Shown here: in pieces, positions 51,101-61,408 of the stretch
Numbering within the stretch: the stretch's first letter is position 1
How the letters are laid out: each line of letters opens with the position of its first letter
From: Carpediemonas membranifera
Lineage: Eukaryota > Fornicata
Assembly: GCA_019828565.1 (NCBI GenBank)
Contig: JAHDYR010000003.1
Span: 434,001 to 498,000 of the forward strand
Direction: 5' to 3'
DNA: 64,000 bases
Notes under the pieces: model-generated
The model's input: only the letters and a program-made list of their open reading frames with translations
Databases searched by the model: none
What the model was told of the DNA's origin: nothing
Program-made: the position numbers and the translations under genes

Positions 51101-51523
51101 GCAACTTCTTCTGCCCCTGCTCTTGCTTCTGCACGTCTTTCTTCGATGTAGACGATGTGGGGGCTCCAACAGCCCAAACTGCTTCATTGCCTCGCGCTTC
51201 TTCCTCTCCCACAGCATTACTGATTGCATGACTCCGGCTGAGTCAGTGCATGCGTCAACGACGCCCTGGAGTATTGCGTGTTGTCCTTCGTGCTTGCACG
51301 CCTCCAAGATCAGCCTCTTCGTTGCATCTATCGGGATGTCCTCTATCTTCTGGAACAACACCGCCGCTCTCGCTGAAATCCTGTTGAGCACTTCGCTTAC
51401 GCTCTTCTCAGGTCCATTCGTCAAAAGCTGCGTCCGTGCGAACACTTCAGTGGGTAGGACGAGCTCTTCTATGCTCTTCTTCCAAAATGCGTCCTCCTTC
51501 TTCTGGTGTGCGCGTCGTGCCTT

Positions 51524-51603
51524 TGTGGCGTTTCCTGTCTCGTTGCTCCAGTGAGTTTTGTCAGTTTAAACCACTTCACCAGTTCTTGCCTTGATTCGGC
51601 ACA
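51524..51603 (+). repeat. R0 copy 1 5' LTR (80 bp)
   Basis: Reverse complement of 17152-17231 and 43262-43341. ATGTCGACAT (51604-51613) follows at once and contains the gag start. Confidence 0.9.
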
Positions 51604-53479
51604 ATGTCGACATTATCGGAAATTGAGGTACCTGTTGTTGACGATGTTGCATCCACTCATGTTAAGGAGGATCTCGTCACTGTCATCGAGAGTTCTGCGC
51701 CCACCAAGTCCGTCGATTACTTGATGGGGCAGATAGATGCCCTTCGTCAGCAACTTTCATCCTCCGTTGTGTCCACTACGCCTGCCGTGCCGCTCAGCTC
51801 TCTAAAGCGCCCCCGTTTCGGGCAGGAGCTTTCGAGCCTGAGCCAGGATCATTGGCGGGCATTCTTGGCGGCTTACGAACGCCATGTGCTCCAGTACCCA
51901 ACTGCTGAGAGCATCCTCTCCAACCTTGGCAAGTGGTGTCACCACTTCGCCCTGGACACCCGCTTCGCGCCCTTGGTGCAACTGCATGCCGCCTGGAGCC
52001 TGCGAGCGGCTGTTCCACCTACGACGATCGCCAGCCTGGCAGCCGAGTTGGCAGTCTGCCAGGAGGACCTTGCCACGGTCAAGAAGACTGTGGCAGCGGC
52101 CTTCGCCGTGGAGGACCCTACACTTCTCCTCCGTCAGCTCGGCCAGAAGGGCACCGCCCTCTGGACTGATAGACGCTGCCCCCACGAGCTAGCAACGCAG
52201 GTCGCTTGGGTGGCCGCCGAACACGACACTCTCCACCGCTGGCTCGACCCTTCCGACCGGCTGCCGAAGCGTGCAGTCCTGCGGTCCTTCGAGTCATCCT
52301 GCAAGAGCGCGGCCTCACACACGGTACGTGCGGTTCTGGAGACCCTAACGGCCCTCCAGAAGTATACGACTGTGACCGCGCTCGCCACTGACCTCGTAAG
52401 CGAGCTCCGCGCCCTGGAGGTCGCATCAACACGGGCCGCCACTTACGCCCACACTCCCACACAGCCCAAGGTCCAACCTCCGGCTGCCACTGTGGCACCA
52501 CCTGCCACGTCAACCTCGGTCGCCCCGTCTGCCGCTACAGCACCCAAGACGCCCGCGACCACCCGCACGCCCACTCAACCGAGACCTCAGGGCGCTGCCA
52601 AAGCTACCCACGGCCCTAGAGCCCCAGCATCGAAGGGCTCGAAGGACGATTCAGCGGTCTCAGCCGCGTTCGCCGCAAGATGGTGTGACCCTAAGAGGCC
52701 GCCATTCGAGGGGATGACGTGGTGTGATCTTCACGGTCGCTGGGGAAGCCACGAGCGTAGCAAGTGCTCGCTGGCCCAGCCTAAGATCACTGTCACCCCG
52801 ACTGCGACGACTCAGCCAGCCGCCGCCACCAAGACACACCCCATGAGCCTCCGCCAGAACCCGCCACAGAACAAGTTCCCCAACATGGTCGTCCATGCGG
52901 TGGAGGCGCCTGTGAACCAGGTGGCAACCCCCGACTCTAAGCCCATCCGGGTCCACATCACCCTCAACGGGGTCCGGACCACAGCCGAGCTAGACACTGG
53001 CGCAGCGGTCAGTTGTGTCAGCGAGGGTACGCGCGATGTTATCGCAGCTGTTTCGAAGCAGCCGACTTCCCCGGTTGGTACCATCGACCTGAAGGTCGCC
53101 AACCAGGTGACCGTCGCAGCAGACCAGGTCCCTCTACAGCTCACCATGCCAGGTGCCAACACGACGCTCTCCCTAACTTGGAACTTCTCCGTTCTGGAAG
53201 GCCAAGGGCACTCCGTACTGCTGGGCCGGGACGTCCTCCGAGAGGTAGGACTGCTGACTGACTCGGCACTGATCATTCCGACGGAGGCTCCACCGGACGA
53301 TGAAGATGATATCGAGGCGATCGGCTACCTTGGGTCCGACTCTGCCGAGCCCGCTCGAGAAGCCGAGGTCCGCATTGCGGCGGAGCTTGAGAAGGTCACT
53401 ATCCCTGACGGTCCGCTTCACGACCGGCTTGTCGACCTGGTATACGAGTTCCGCGAGTTGTTCGACCCCGTCCTGCCGC
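51604..53479 (+). CDS. R0 gag and protease (625 codons, cut by X)
   Basis: ATG 51604, MSTLSEIEVPVVDDVAST. Helical capsid-like region to ~residue 280, Thr/Pro/Ala linker, CHHC knuckle WCDLHGRWGSHERSKC (~375), protease TTAELDTGAAVSCVSE (~460) and a flap-like region (LLGRDVLREVG ~540). Ends where the X TIR begins; the natural continuation (PEGSTLTPFTLELEEPF) is at 19910 going left on the - strand. No frameshift in this part; gag and pol are fused. Confidence 0.88.
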
Positions 53480-53529
53480 CATACTGTAAGAATGGCTAGA
53501 GTCTCCCGGGAGATACCCTGGAGATACTC
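53480..53529 (+). repeat. X copy B terminal inverted repeat
   Basis: Identical to the complement of 31199-31248. Flanked by GC of R0 copy 1 at 53478-53479. Confidence 0.92.
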
Positions 53530-53567
53530 CAAAAAGTGCAAGAAAAAATGAGATTCACTAGAATCTG

Positions 53568-53603
53568 TTTCACATTTCACATATTTCACAAGAATATGTG
53601 AAA
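53568..53603 (-). promoter_or_regulatory. GTGAAA box, copy B
   Basis: Reverse complement of 31125-31160. Confidence 0.6.
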
Positions 53604-53631
53604 TGAGAAGCAAAGCTAGTGAATGTCATTT

Positions 53632-53847
53632 TTACTTGTCCCTCATCGTCTGTATGGCATCTATAAACAAATCACGTATCTCTTGCAGCAGAAACTCTGT
53701 GTCATTCACCTTTTTGTTGATTTCTTCTTCCTTTCGCAAGCCCTGAGCAGTTTTTCGGATTATTTGGTAAGAATCTTGTACTTTGGCAACTTCCACGAGC
53801 CCTGACGTTACCGTTTCTACCTTTTGGTGGCTAGTTGCTCGAATCAT
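53632..53847 (-). CDS. X copy B small helical protein (71 aa)
   Basis: Counterpart of 30881-31096 with an open frame and a few substitutions (for example K to Q in the middle and R to K near KKVNDTE). Frame retention while most longer genes in copy B are broken fits a short gene with few homopolymers. Confidence 0.55.
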   Translation of the reverse strand: MIRATSHQKVETVTSGLVEVAKVQDSYQIIRKTAQGLRKEEEINKKVNDTEFLLQEIRDLFIDAIQTMRDK

Positions 53848-53942
53848 GACCGACAAATGTCGCAGTTTTAGGTATTGTCAATGCCAGGAGTCTACGTAAA
53901 TAGACAAATGTAACAACGTAAACAGCTTGGATAGAAATTCTC

Positions 53943-55167
53943 ATGAATTCAGAAGTGTCTGTACCAGAACCTATTGCTGCTACGCCCCCCATCAGACAGT
54001 ATGGCAACAGTAAGCTCGCAAATCTCCGTCGTTCATTTGTTACAGCCGTTGTTTCTTCAGTATTTGAGGACGACGAGGCAACTGACCTCGGCTTGAGTGC
54101 ACGCGACATCCATAAGGTACTTCTGGAGGTCCAGCGCAGGGTCGCCGCCGAATGCCCTGGGTTCAAGTCAATTGAACTCCGGGAACAGGTCAGGCGGACG
54201 ACTGTTGTCGGCGTTACTACGTTTATAACAGCAGTTAGACCCTCTGCGGAGTACAATGGCTCTGTCATGCAGCACATTGCTGTCCGTAGTCAGCCCTGCC
54301 ATGCCGAGTTCCGCCAGATGCTCTCAGATGTTCTCTCAGATGCTGGACTGAACGATGTTTCCGACTCAATCAGCCTTGAGAACTTGCCTGTGATCAACCG
54401 GGTGAGATATAAGCCTGTCAAGCAAAAAGGCAACGGTCAAATCGACCCCGACTACGATGATCAAGGCAGAGATCCCACCGATACGGTCGACTACGCAACT
54501 GTCTTCACTTGGTGTTGGTGATGAAGCAGACACACCTCAGTCAACGACAGATCGATCGGTGCCGGTTCGGAAGAAGATCGTCTTTGACGACGAGGAAGCC
54601 AAGCGACCCAGGCTTGGTGACGACGATCTGCAGCAGGTGTCTAACAACGTGTCCGATGCTGTTGTTGACCGTATTAAGGTCCTGATCAACGACGTTGTCT
54701 CAGAGACCCGTGTGAGAGACCCGCCTACCGAACCCGAGACATGTAAGACGACTTTCCTTAGCCTTCATCAGCGCAAAATGCTATTTGGATGTCTTGTGTG
54801 TGGTACCCCCGAGTGGTTCTTCAATCCAGACGGCACTACGTTCAGGAGATGCTGTGCTTGCAAAGGTTTCCTGCACGAGCAATGTGTCAGGACGAAGGGC
54901 AAGAAGGACTACTGTCCCGCGTGCTATATTACCGGCTCTAGCAACAAGTGCCAGGCGTGCAAAAAGGGCCTAAGATCCAAGAACACGAAGAAAGCAGAAG
55001 AACAGGCTTCTACTCTTCTTTGCTGCCGAGGCTGTCACTGGTGGTACTGTGAGCATTGCTCTGAGGAAGTGCAGTACACCATTGATGGCAAGTTGTACAT
55101 CGTTCCCCTCTGCAGCAAATGTAAGGTTGTCTATAAGCGAGTAGAGGGCATGAGACCGATTGTTTAG
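53943..55167 (+). pseudogene. X copy B zinc-finger gene, one indel
   Basis: Same product as 29562-30785. One extra A in the run near 54425-54430 ends the first frame at 54521; the Cys-rich C-terminus is open to 55167. Confidence 0.8.
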
Positions 55168-55210
55168 TGTTTAGTGAGAGATGATCATAAATTGTATATA
55201 TATCTGTTTA

Positions 55211-56216
55211 CTACACGTCTCTCTCAAGCGCACGGGTCATCATGCTTATGTATCGATCATTCATAAGTCTTCTCTGGTCGGTTCTTAACGGGTCATACTC
55301 GTTGACATCAGAAACGATGTCTTGCATTTCAGGAAGAGGAATGGGCCGGGCATAGCTAGTCTCAGACATGATGACCCTGGCCTCGTTGGGAAATGACAAG
55401 GAACCATTGGCTATAATCCGTCTTCCTGCTGAGCCAGGCGCGAAACGATAGCCAGAGAAGTACTTCGTCAGAAAGAAAAGAGGATTGTCGAGGCATGTCA
55501 CGCGGTAGAGCCAATAGGCGTCCTGGAGAACAAGCTCATGCGCCAGAACCTTCTCAGGAGTGAGGATAATGCATGTGTTCTTGTACTTGGCTGTCGAAAT
55601 AGCACTGCACAGCTGAGACTCCTCAGATCTGTCGAGTCCGGAGCAGGTGGCAAAGTAAATCAGACGCACACGCGTCGATCTCACCAAGGAAGGGCTCTCG
55701 AATAACCTGAGGATGAGCTGGACCAGATCATGGTGATACAGAAACTCGTTCGTAGACGTATCAATGATCATACGCGACGTTTCTGTATCAGAATGACCCG
55801 ATATCACCCAGTAAGTGTCGAAGTTAGAGTACTGCGACGCCAACTCCTCAAGTACCTCGGCCAGATGGGACGTAGACTTAAAGGTGCGGGCAACGGCAGT
55901 CAGCCACTCATCATCAACGAGCTCTAGAGCCGTCTTGAGCTTGAAATGATAGCCAGATGAGTTGGCAAGACTTTCCACGCGGAAGACGGGGTAGGGCTGA
56001 GTCGGGGTCTCGAAACCATGCAGCGGCTCGATGGTGATTAGCACCCGTCGGTTAATCAACTTCTCTGTTGTAAAAAGGACACTCGTGAGAGGAAGAAGAC
56101 TTGAAACCGATCCCGCGATGTCCACGCCTGAGCTGAACCTTACCACAGACACATTCAAAGACTTCTTGGTCCTTACTGATGCGTCGCGTGCCGAATTCTC
56201 CGTATTTCTCGTCCAT
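55211..56216 (-). pseudogene. X copy B caspase/CHAT-like gene, one indel
   Basis: Same as 28514-29518, with the ATG at 56216. One extra T near 56071 shifts the first ~45 codons out of frame. The His and Cys motifs are unchanged, and one Ser to Leu change lies between them. Confidence 0.8.
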
Positions 56217-56222
56217 TTGCAA

Positions 56223-56250
56223 TGTGCCAATTTTTTTCATGAATGGCACA
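56223..56250 (-). promoter_or_regulatory. TGTGCCA...TGGCACA box, copy B
   Basis: Counterpart of 28479-28507, one T shorter. Confidence 0.6.
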
Positions 56251-56409
56251 TTTTGATTTGAAGCAAAGGACAAGCTTTTGATCCAAGTAAAGAGGTATAC
56301 CTTCATTGCTACACTATTTATGCATGCTACTGCAGTATTGTTCGGATCTGATCAGCGATGCGCCTGTTCTTCGGATCGGGAGTTGCGAGAAAAAAAAGAG
56401 AACGAAGAT

Positions 56410-57413
56410 ATGGCGAGAAGAAAGATGTCCGCAAGGAAGCAGCAACCGGTAGGTAAGAGAAGGATTCAAAATCCACTCAACGACACTTTTTGTGTCATCT
56501 GCTTCTCCGCAGGATCAACGTCCTGCGGAAACGACTGTAACGGCAGCATCACCTCCTCCTCCGCCTCCCGAGTCGCCCGAGGATGGTAAGGAGCAAGATT
56601 CTCCTCCTCCTCCGCCTCCCGAGTCGCCTTCCCATTCATCCAGCTCGTCTGAAGCCGAGGAGGACTCCGTCGAGGGGTCCGTCATGCACGTCCACCCTAG
56701 GTGGACGCATGTTTACCCGGGTTCAGACCTGCAGGACGTCAAGCGGCTGATTTCGGATGAGATAAGCCTTCAGGCCATTCCTGCTCCGGCCTGGATCTCA
56801 TCCGAGACCCGTTGCGACCCCCGTCTGACCCAGGAGCCCGACCATCCGGCCCTCAACCGGACGCAGAGCGTCGGCCGAGGCATGATTGCCACTGAGGATA
56901 TCTCAGCTGGCACATGTCTCGGCATATACCTCGGGAAGCTGATTCCCGATGCTGAGACGGCCAGCAACAACGGCCAGATGGTGTTTGTTTCGCATATTCC
57001 ATTACCATTACACAGCATGTCATTCGCTGACAGTCAGGTCGCCGTCGATGCCATGTCGGCCGCAGCGGGTGTCCACCTGATTAACCACAGCCCTGACGAT
57101 GTCAACTGTGAGTTCGTGGACGTCTTGGTGGATGGCCTGCCAGTGATATCGGTCAGGGCCACTGCCAACATCGTTCGCGGCGAGTTCTTGCGCATCGATT
57201 ATGGCGAGACCTACTTTGAGGCCGATGAAGAGGAGCACCCGGTTGCTCGCTTCAAGAGTCTCGCCATAGATGACCCTCACTACCTCGCTCGAAAGGTGGA
57301 GCAGTTCAAAAATACTGCAGGTCAAGCCGCAGCCCCGCAAGCGGAAGACCAAGTCCAACCCCGCCCGTAAGCGCTTCCACACTGCGCGCATGACTCAAGG
57401 CAAGAGTGAATAA
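56410..57413 (+). pseudogene. X copy B SET-domain gene
   Basis: The SET core and Pro-rich linker are in one frame here (56492-57370), unlike copy A. The C-terminal basic tail is out of frame after EQFK near 57311 (one extra A). The N-terminal exon (MARRKMSARKQQP) needs removal of the putative 64-bp GTAGGT...CCGCAG intron to join. Stop expected at 57411-57413. Confidence 0.75.
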
Positions 57414-57443
57414 ACTTGAAGAGATATCAATTCAATCAATCAT

Positions 57444-58819
57444 TTATGAGCGGGTGACATCCTCCGGACGAGTAGCACGCTTCTCGGGCTCTGCGGCAGC
57501 TGCCTTGCGCTTGCGGTCCGGAAGACTGTAGACACAGGCATGACGATTCTCGATGACGATGAACTGAGTGAGCTTCATGCTCTCACAAAGACCTAAGATC
57601 TTGTCCAGCGTCGCATCCTGGATGGGCAAGAACTCTGAATCTTCCCAACCTTTGTGGACCCAGAGGCAGGTAAGGTCCTCGTCGATCTGGGTGATGATTA
57701 CCGGAGTGTGACTCAGCTCTACACTGGCCTGGATGGCCTCATGGTCTGCCCAGGGGAAAGGGGAGCCAGGCATCTCAGAGAACGGGTCGCCCTCGAACCC
57801 CTTGCCCTCACAGAAGGATCGGATGTCCTCGTACAGCTGAAGCTTCTCACCAACAGTAGGCTGGGACCCAGTCCTGATGAGATGCATGGCGCTGAGAATG
57901 CATGAGCCATCCCCAGGCACCTCAGACCGCTTCCAGAGAGCTTGTATCGTTCTTAAACTTCTTAGCGGTCTTCTCCATGATGGTCTGGACGTCATCTTTG
58001 GGGTCTGCGGCCACCAAAGCCTCCCGATCCAGGTCTATGACCTCAGCCTCCTTCTTCAAGGGCACAAGCTTCTCCGTCTCGAGCTTTTCAATCTTGGCCC
58101 GGGCTCGCCAAAGCTCCCTCTTCAAATCACGGATCGCACCGTTGTGTTCCACGGCAAGATGGCGGCGCAGGAGGCGCGATGTGCCACTCAGGGTACTTCT
58201 GTGGACGGGAGAGTCCATCAGAAGCGCGTCCAGGTGCCTTATCCGGTCGAACTGCACGTCGACCGGGTCCGACAGCTCAGGCTCGGCGTTGTTCTTGAAC
58301 GAACGGACGACCCCCGACCTTCCTGGCTTCACCTTGCGCATTATGCGCTCACGGAGCAGCGAAAGGACTGAATAAGCAGGAGTTATTTGGAGTACTTACC
58401 TCCAACGTCGTGCTCGTGATCCGAAGACACTTCTCGGCGGACCTTCTGGACAAGGCTGTCGTAGGCATGATCTCCCATGACCTTCTTCAGCTCAGCCGAT
58501 GTCGTGATCAGCTCAAGCTGAGCCTCGGCAGTTTCTCTTAGGTGCAGGATAAGGTGAGGCGACCTGAAGAGCTTGCGAAGCGTTTTCCAGCCAATATCTG
58601 TGTAAAAAGGTATGGGGAAAGTACTTACGATCACGAAGAAGGGCGGTGAGGATCTTGTCATCGGGCAGAAGGAACTTACGAAGAAGTGAGCACTTGATCA
58701 TCTCCTGCGCGTTTGATGAGGCCTGACTGATCTCAGCGCTGTCATAGAAGATAAAAGAACTGCTTACCAAACGTTTTCGAACGCTTCAAGAGCATGTAGA
58801 AGTCGAAAACCGATTGCAT
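57444..58819 (-). pseudogene. X copy B OTU protease gene, broken
   Basis: Counterpart of 25912-27285, ATG at 58819. The two short introns are conserved in position. Extra T near 58752 and extra G near 57933 break the frame. The OTU catalytic motifs themselves are unchanged. Confidence 0.78.
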
Positions 58820-58990
58820 GATTATAAGGCTCTCAGGACCTAATGAAAAAAATTCATAAGGCTCTGAGAGCCTAATAAACCATGCGGAAAAATGACCAGT
58901 ATCGGTAGGCAACGGCGCGGGAGATTCATTAGGCTCTGAGAGCCTTATACACGATTTCGAATTGGTGTATAAGGCTCTGAGAGCCTTATG
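58820..58990. promoter_or_regulatory. Four AGGCTCT palindromes, copy B
   Basis: Mirror image of 25741-25911 with the same number and spacing of palindromes. Confidence 0.75.
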
Positions 58991-59519
58991 AACTCAGAGG
59001 AGGTCCTCGGGGCACTTCGGTGCAGAATTTTGATTGGGCATCTGATTGGACCATGGGGCGGATGCTCAGAGGGATGAATGCGAGCTCAATGGAGACCATT
59101 GGACATGTCAGAGATGGCATGTCCAGGTGAAGGTCCATCATGGAAGGAGCCATTCACGATAAGTCTTCTAAATGTTGTGTTGCGAGCGTCTGAAGGGCTT
59201 TCTCTGGATACCGACCAAGATGGAGGTCACGTGGATCAACGGACGATAATTGCGGTATTCTGGCCTTGTATGCCACTCTTAAATCCATTGTTTGATCCAT
59301 TCCCGCGTTTATAGTTCATCTCAACGCTTCCTCGACGAGTTACAATTGTTGATGTTGTTTAGGTTCTATTACAGGCCATTCGAGGCCACAGAGCTCTCAT
59401 GATGTTGTTTTAGTGATATACACATGCTTGCCAGCGTTTGAGGATCGATACTCTTCTCCTTTCTTCGTTTGGTTTTTCTAATTTCGTTGCGAGCATAAAG
59501 TGCACCTTGAAGAAACGTT
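58991..59519. other. X copy B divergent spacer
   Basis: Counterpart of 25212-25740; nothing recognised. Confidence 0.5.
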
Positions 59520-60204
59520 ATGCCTCCGAAACGGAGTAATTCTGCTAAGAGCAAGGGCAGAAAGCGTCTAAACGCTGTGGAGATGATTTCTACTTACTTA
59601 GAGAAGGAGCACGCTGCTGGAAGCATCTCCGCTGCCGATGTCGCCACCGGAAACCGCATTTGCAATGAGGTGGTTGACAGACGCCCCAATGACCTCCCCA
59701 CATTCGTTCCGGAGGATCTTAGGGATGAAGCGGAGTTCCGTACTCTCGACAGCATCGAGAAGATCATGGCGCAGTTCAAGGGCGAGTCTTCTGAGGCCAA
59801 GGAGAAGCGCTTCAGGGCCCTCATCAGCCTGGACGCCGAAGGAGATGAGGTCGACCATGGCAGCCCTCTCTTGGCAACTGTCCGTGAGTACCGCGAGCTG
59901 TTCCACGGCATCCCTCAGTCGGTCCGCCCCCGCGCTTACGCCTTCGTCGCCCAGAGGCTTGTGCATCTCTGTCGACAAGGTCAGAGAGGTCCTTCTGGAG
60001 AGTGTGTGCCGCAAGGACTCTAAGCTCATCTTCGAGCGTCCGCAGCTTGTCCTCAAGAAGCACTCGAAGACCTTCAAGGACCTCGCCGCTGTGATTGAGA
60101 AGAGGAACGCTGCCCGTGCCGCTGCAGAGGCTCGTGATGTTCTGCGTATACCCGTTTACGCGAGCCTCCTGCTCTTCCACGCAGCTAACGTCAACTCAAA
60201 ATGA
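59520..60204 (+). pseudogene. X copy B basic protein, one indel
   Basis: Counterpart of 24525-25211. After FVAQRL an inserted base plus a nearby substitution shift the frame; the C-terminal third is open in the next frame to 60204. Confidence 0.78.
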
Positions 60205-60228
60205 GTAATAAATCGACTGCTTCTTCAT

Positions 60229-61016
60229 TTAATCTTCATTCTCTTCCTCATCTTCCTTCTCAGACAGCAGATGGTACCCACTCTTCCTCGAAATAGTTCT
60301 CTTTCTGGTAATCCTTACGCATCTTTGATCTCTTATCCACGATCTTTTGGACCAAATCCCTTCGGTTGCTGTCGTAAAGGGCGATGATTATCTCACGTTG
60401 CTTCTTGCGCGTCGGGTGCGGGGTAACACTCTTCCTCAGACGCTTAATGTAGCGGTTGAGCTTGTCCGAGGGCTTGGTGGGCAGGGGTGGGTTGGGTGGC
60501 TTAGGTTCTCTTTGGGGAGGCTGGACCTGGTCCACAGAAGTGAAAGCCGTACCGTAGTCGACGGACGGGGAGCCCTCCAGGACTTCATGGCATATCCATG
60601 GCAAGCAACGAGACTCTCACCGAGCTTCGTCCACTTGTTCGGGCCGTATGTTGCCTCCATGGTCACCAGTCTCGCATCATCCAGGTACTCCATCGTGGAC
60701 TTTTGCTTGGAGATGGACATCCCCATACGCTGGTAGGCTGGCACAAGAGAACTTTACACACTGCAGGCGGATCCTCTGTCCGGCAGAGGCAACCGAAAGA
60801 AGAATCGTGGCGAGACCATTGCCCCTGGCATAGAATGCCGTGCGAATAACCACAACATATAAGTCCTGGCGCAGCTCGGAAGGGTTTCATCAGTAGCTTC
60901 GGTGTTGTATGACTCCTTCGTGAGCAACATAAGGCCGAAATGATGGAATCAGTCTTGCAGTCACGAATCGCAACCAATCTGGGTAAATACCTGGGCAACA
61001 CTGGGTGAACAAACAT
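60229..61016 (-). pseudogene. X copy B GNAT-like gene, several indels
   Basis: Counterpart of 23719-24504, with ATG at 61016. Frameshifts after DSIISAL (two extra bases near 60930), at CAGTGTGTAAAG (one extra A) and near 60575 and 60286. The Pro-rich to basic C-terminal junction is in frame here but not in copy A. Confidence 0.7.
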
Positions 61017-61189
61017 GAAGAAGCGATGATCGATGTCATCAACTCCTCTCGTGGCAACGTCCTGCTTTAAAAACGTACGGACACTGGGGATGATGTCTGA
61101 CTTATCAGAAAGTCTTACGTACTGTATATATAAGCCTTATGGGCTGCAAGAGTATCCTCTGTCCAAGATTCTTTCCCCGTTTGGTTCAT

Positions 61190-61252
61190 TTTCACAAACT
61201 TTTTGTGAAACCTGCGAAATGTGAAATGTGCCATTCATGAAAAAGTGGCACA
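61190..61252 (-). promoter_or_regulatory. GTGAAA and TGGCACA boxes, copy B
   Basis: Counterparts of 23511-23546 and 23482-23510; the spacer T and A runs differ in length. Confidence 0.6.
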
Positions 61253-61308
61253 TATGAAAAATGAATGAATTTATCACGGAACCATCTTACATCACTTTTT
61301 ATATCACG

Positions 61309-61408
61309 NNNNNNNNNNNNNNNNNNNNNNNNNNNNNNNNNNNNNNNNNNNNNNNNNNNNNNNNNNNNNNNNNNNNNNNNNNNNNNNNNNNNNNNNNNNN
61401 NNNNNNNN
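61309..61408. other. Assembly gap, exactly 100 N
   Basis: A run of 100 N, the usual placeholder for unknown size. It hides the transposase end of X copy B and its right flank. Confidence 0.98.

Larger units (their letters stand above)
43342..51523 (-). mobile_element. Ty3/gypsy element E_E, main part, split by E_D
   Basis: Remains of E_E outside E_D: 43342-43591 and 48116-51523. Both outer ends are cut by R0 LTRs (43341 and 51524), so its own LTRs are not here. The gag start is the fragment at 16872-17151. The original orientation in the locus was +, reversed by the inversion described under findings. Confidence 0.82.
43342..51523 (-). pseudogene. E_E gag-pol, interrupted and frameshifted
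   Basis: Gag continues from 51523 (KARRAHQKKEDAFWKK) in one frame to about 51180. Two canonical CCHC knuckles ([28 protein letters not shown]) are in the pol frame, open from about 51212. Protease has DTCASSN in place of DTGA. RT YVDD ([11 protein letters not shown]), RNase [11 protein letters not shown], integrase GHHGVQQTL...[20 protein letters not shown] and [11 protein letters not shown] interrupts the C-terminus: KKYDLKW continues at 43591 as RGPLMVVRKVPGKANSYV. The chromodomain is cut at PEVRCRW by R0 copy 2. Confidence 0.82.
51524..53479 (+). mobile_element. Retrotransposon R0 copy 1, 5' half
   Basis: 80-bp 5' LTR, gag and protease, cut at CCTGCCGC by the X copy B repeat. Its partner half is 17152-19910 on the other strand. 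Preceded by CCTT (51520-51523), the complement of AAGG at 17148-17151. Confidence 0.88.
53480..61308. mobile_element. X copy B, opposite orientation, runs into the gap
   Basis: Near-identical reverse copy of 23431-31248. Contains the TIR (53480-53529), all boxes and the seven genes from the small helical protein to the GNAT-like gene. The transposase end and the second TIR are not assembled. Confidence 0.9.
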
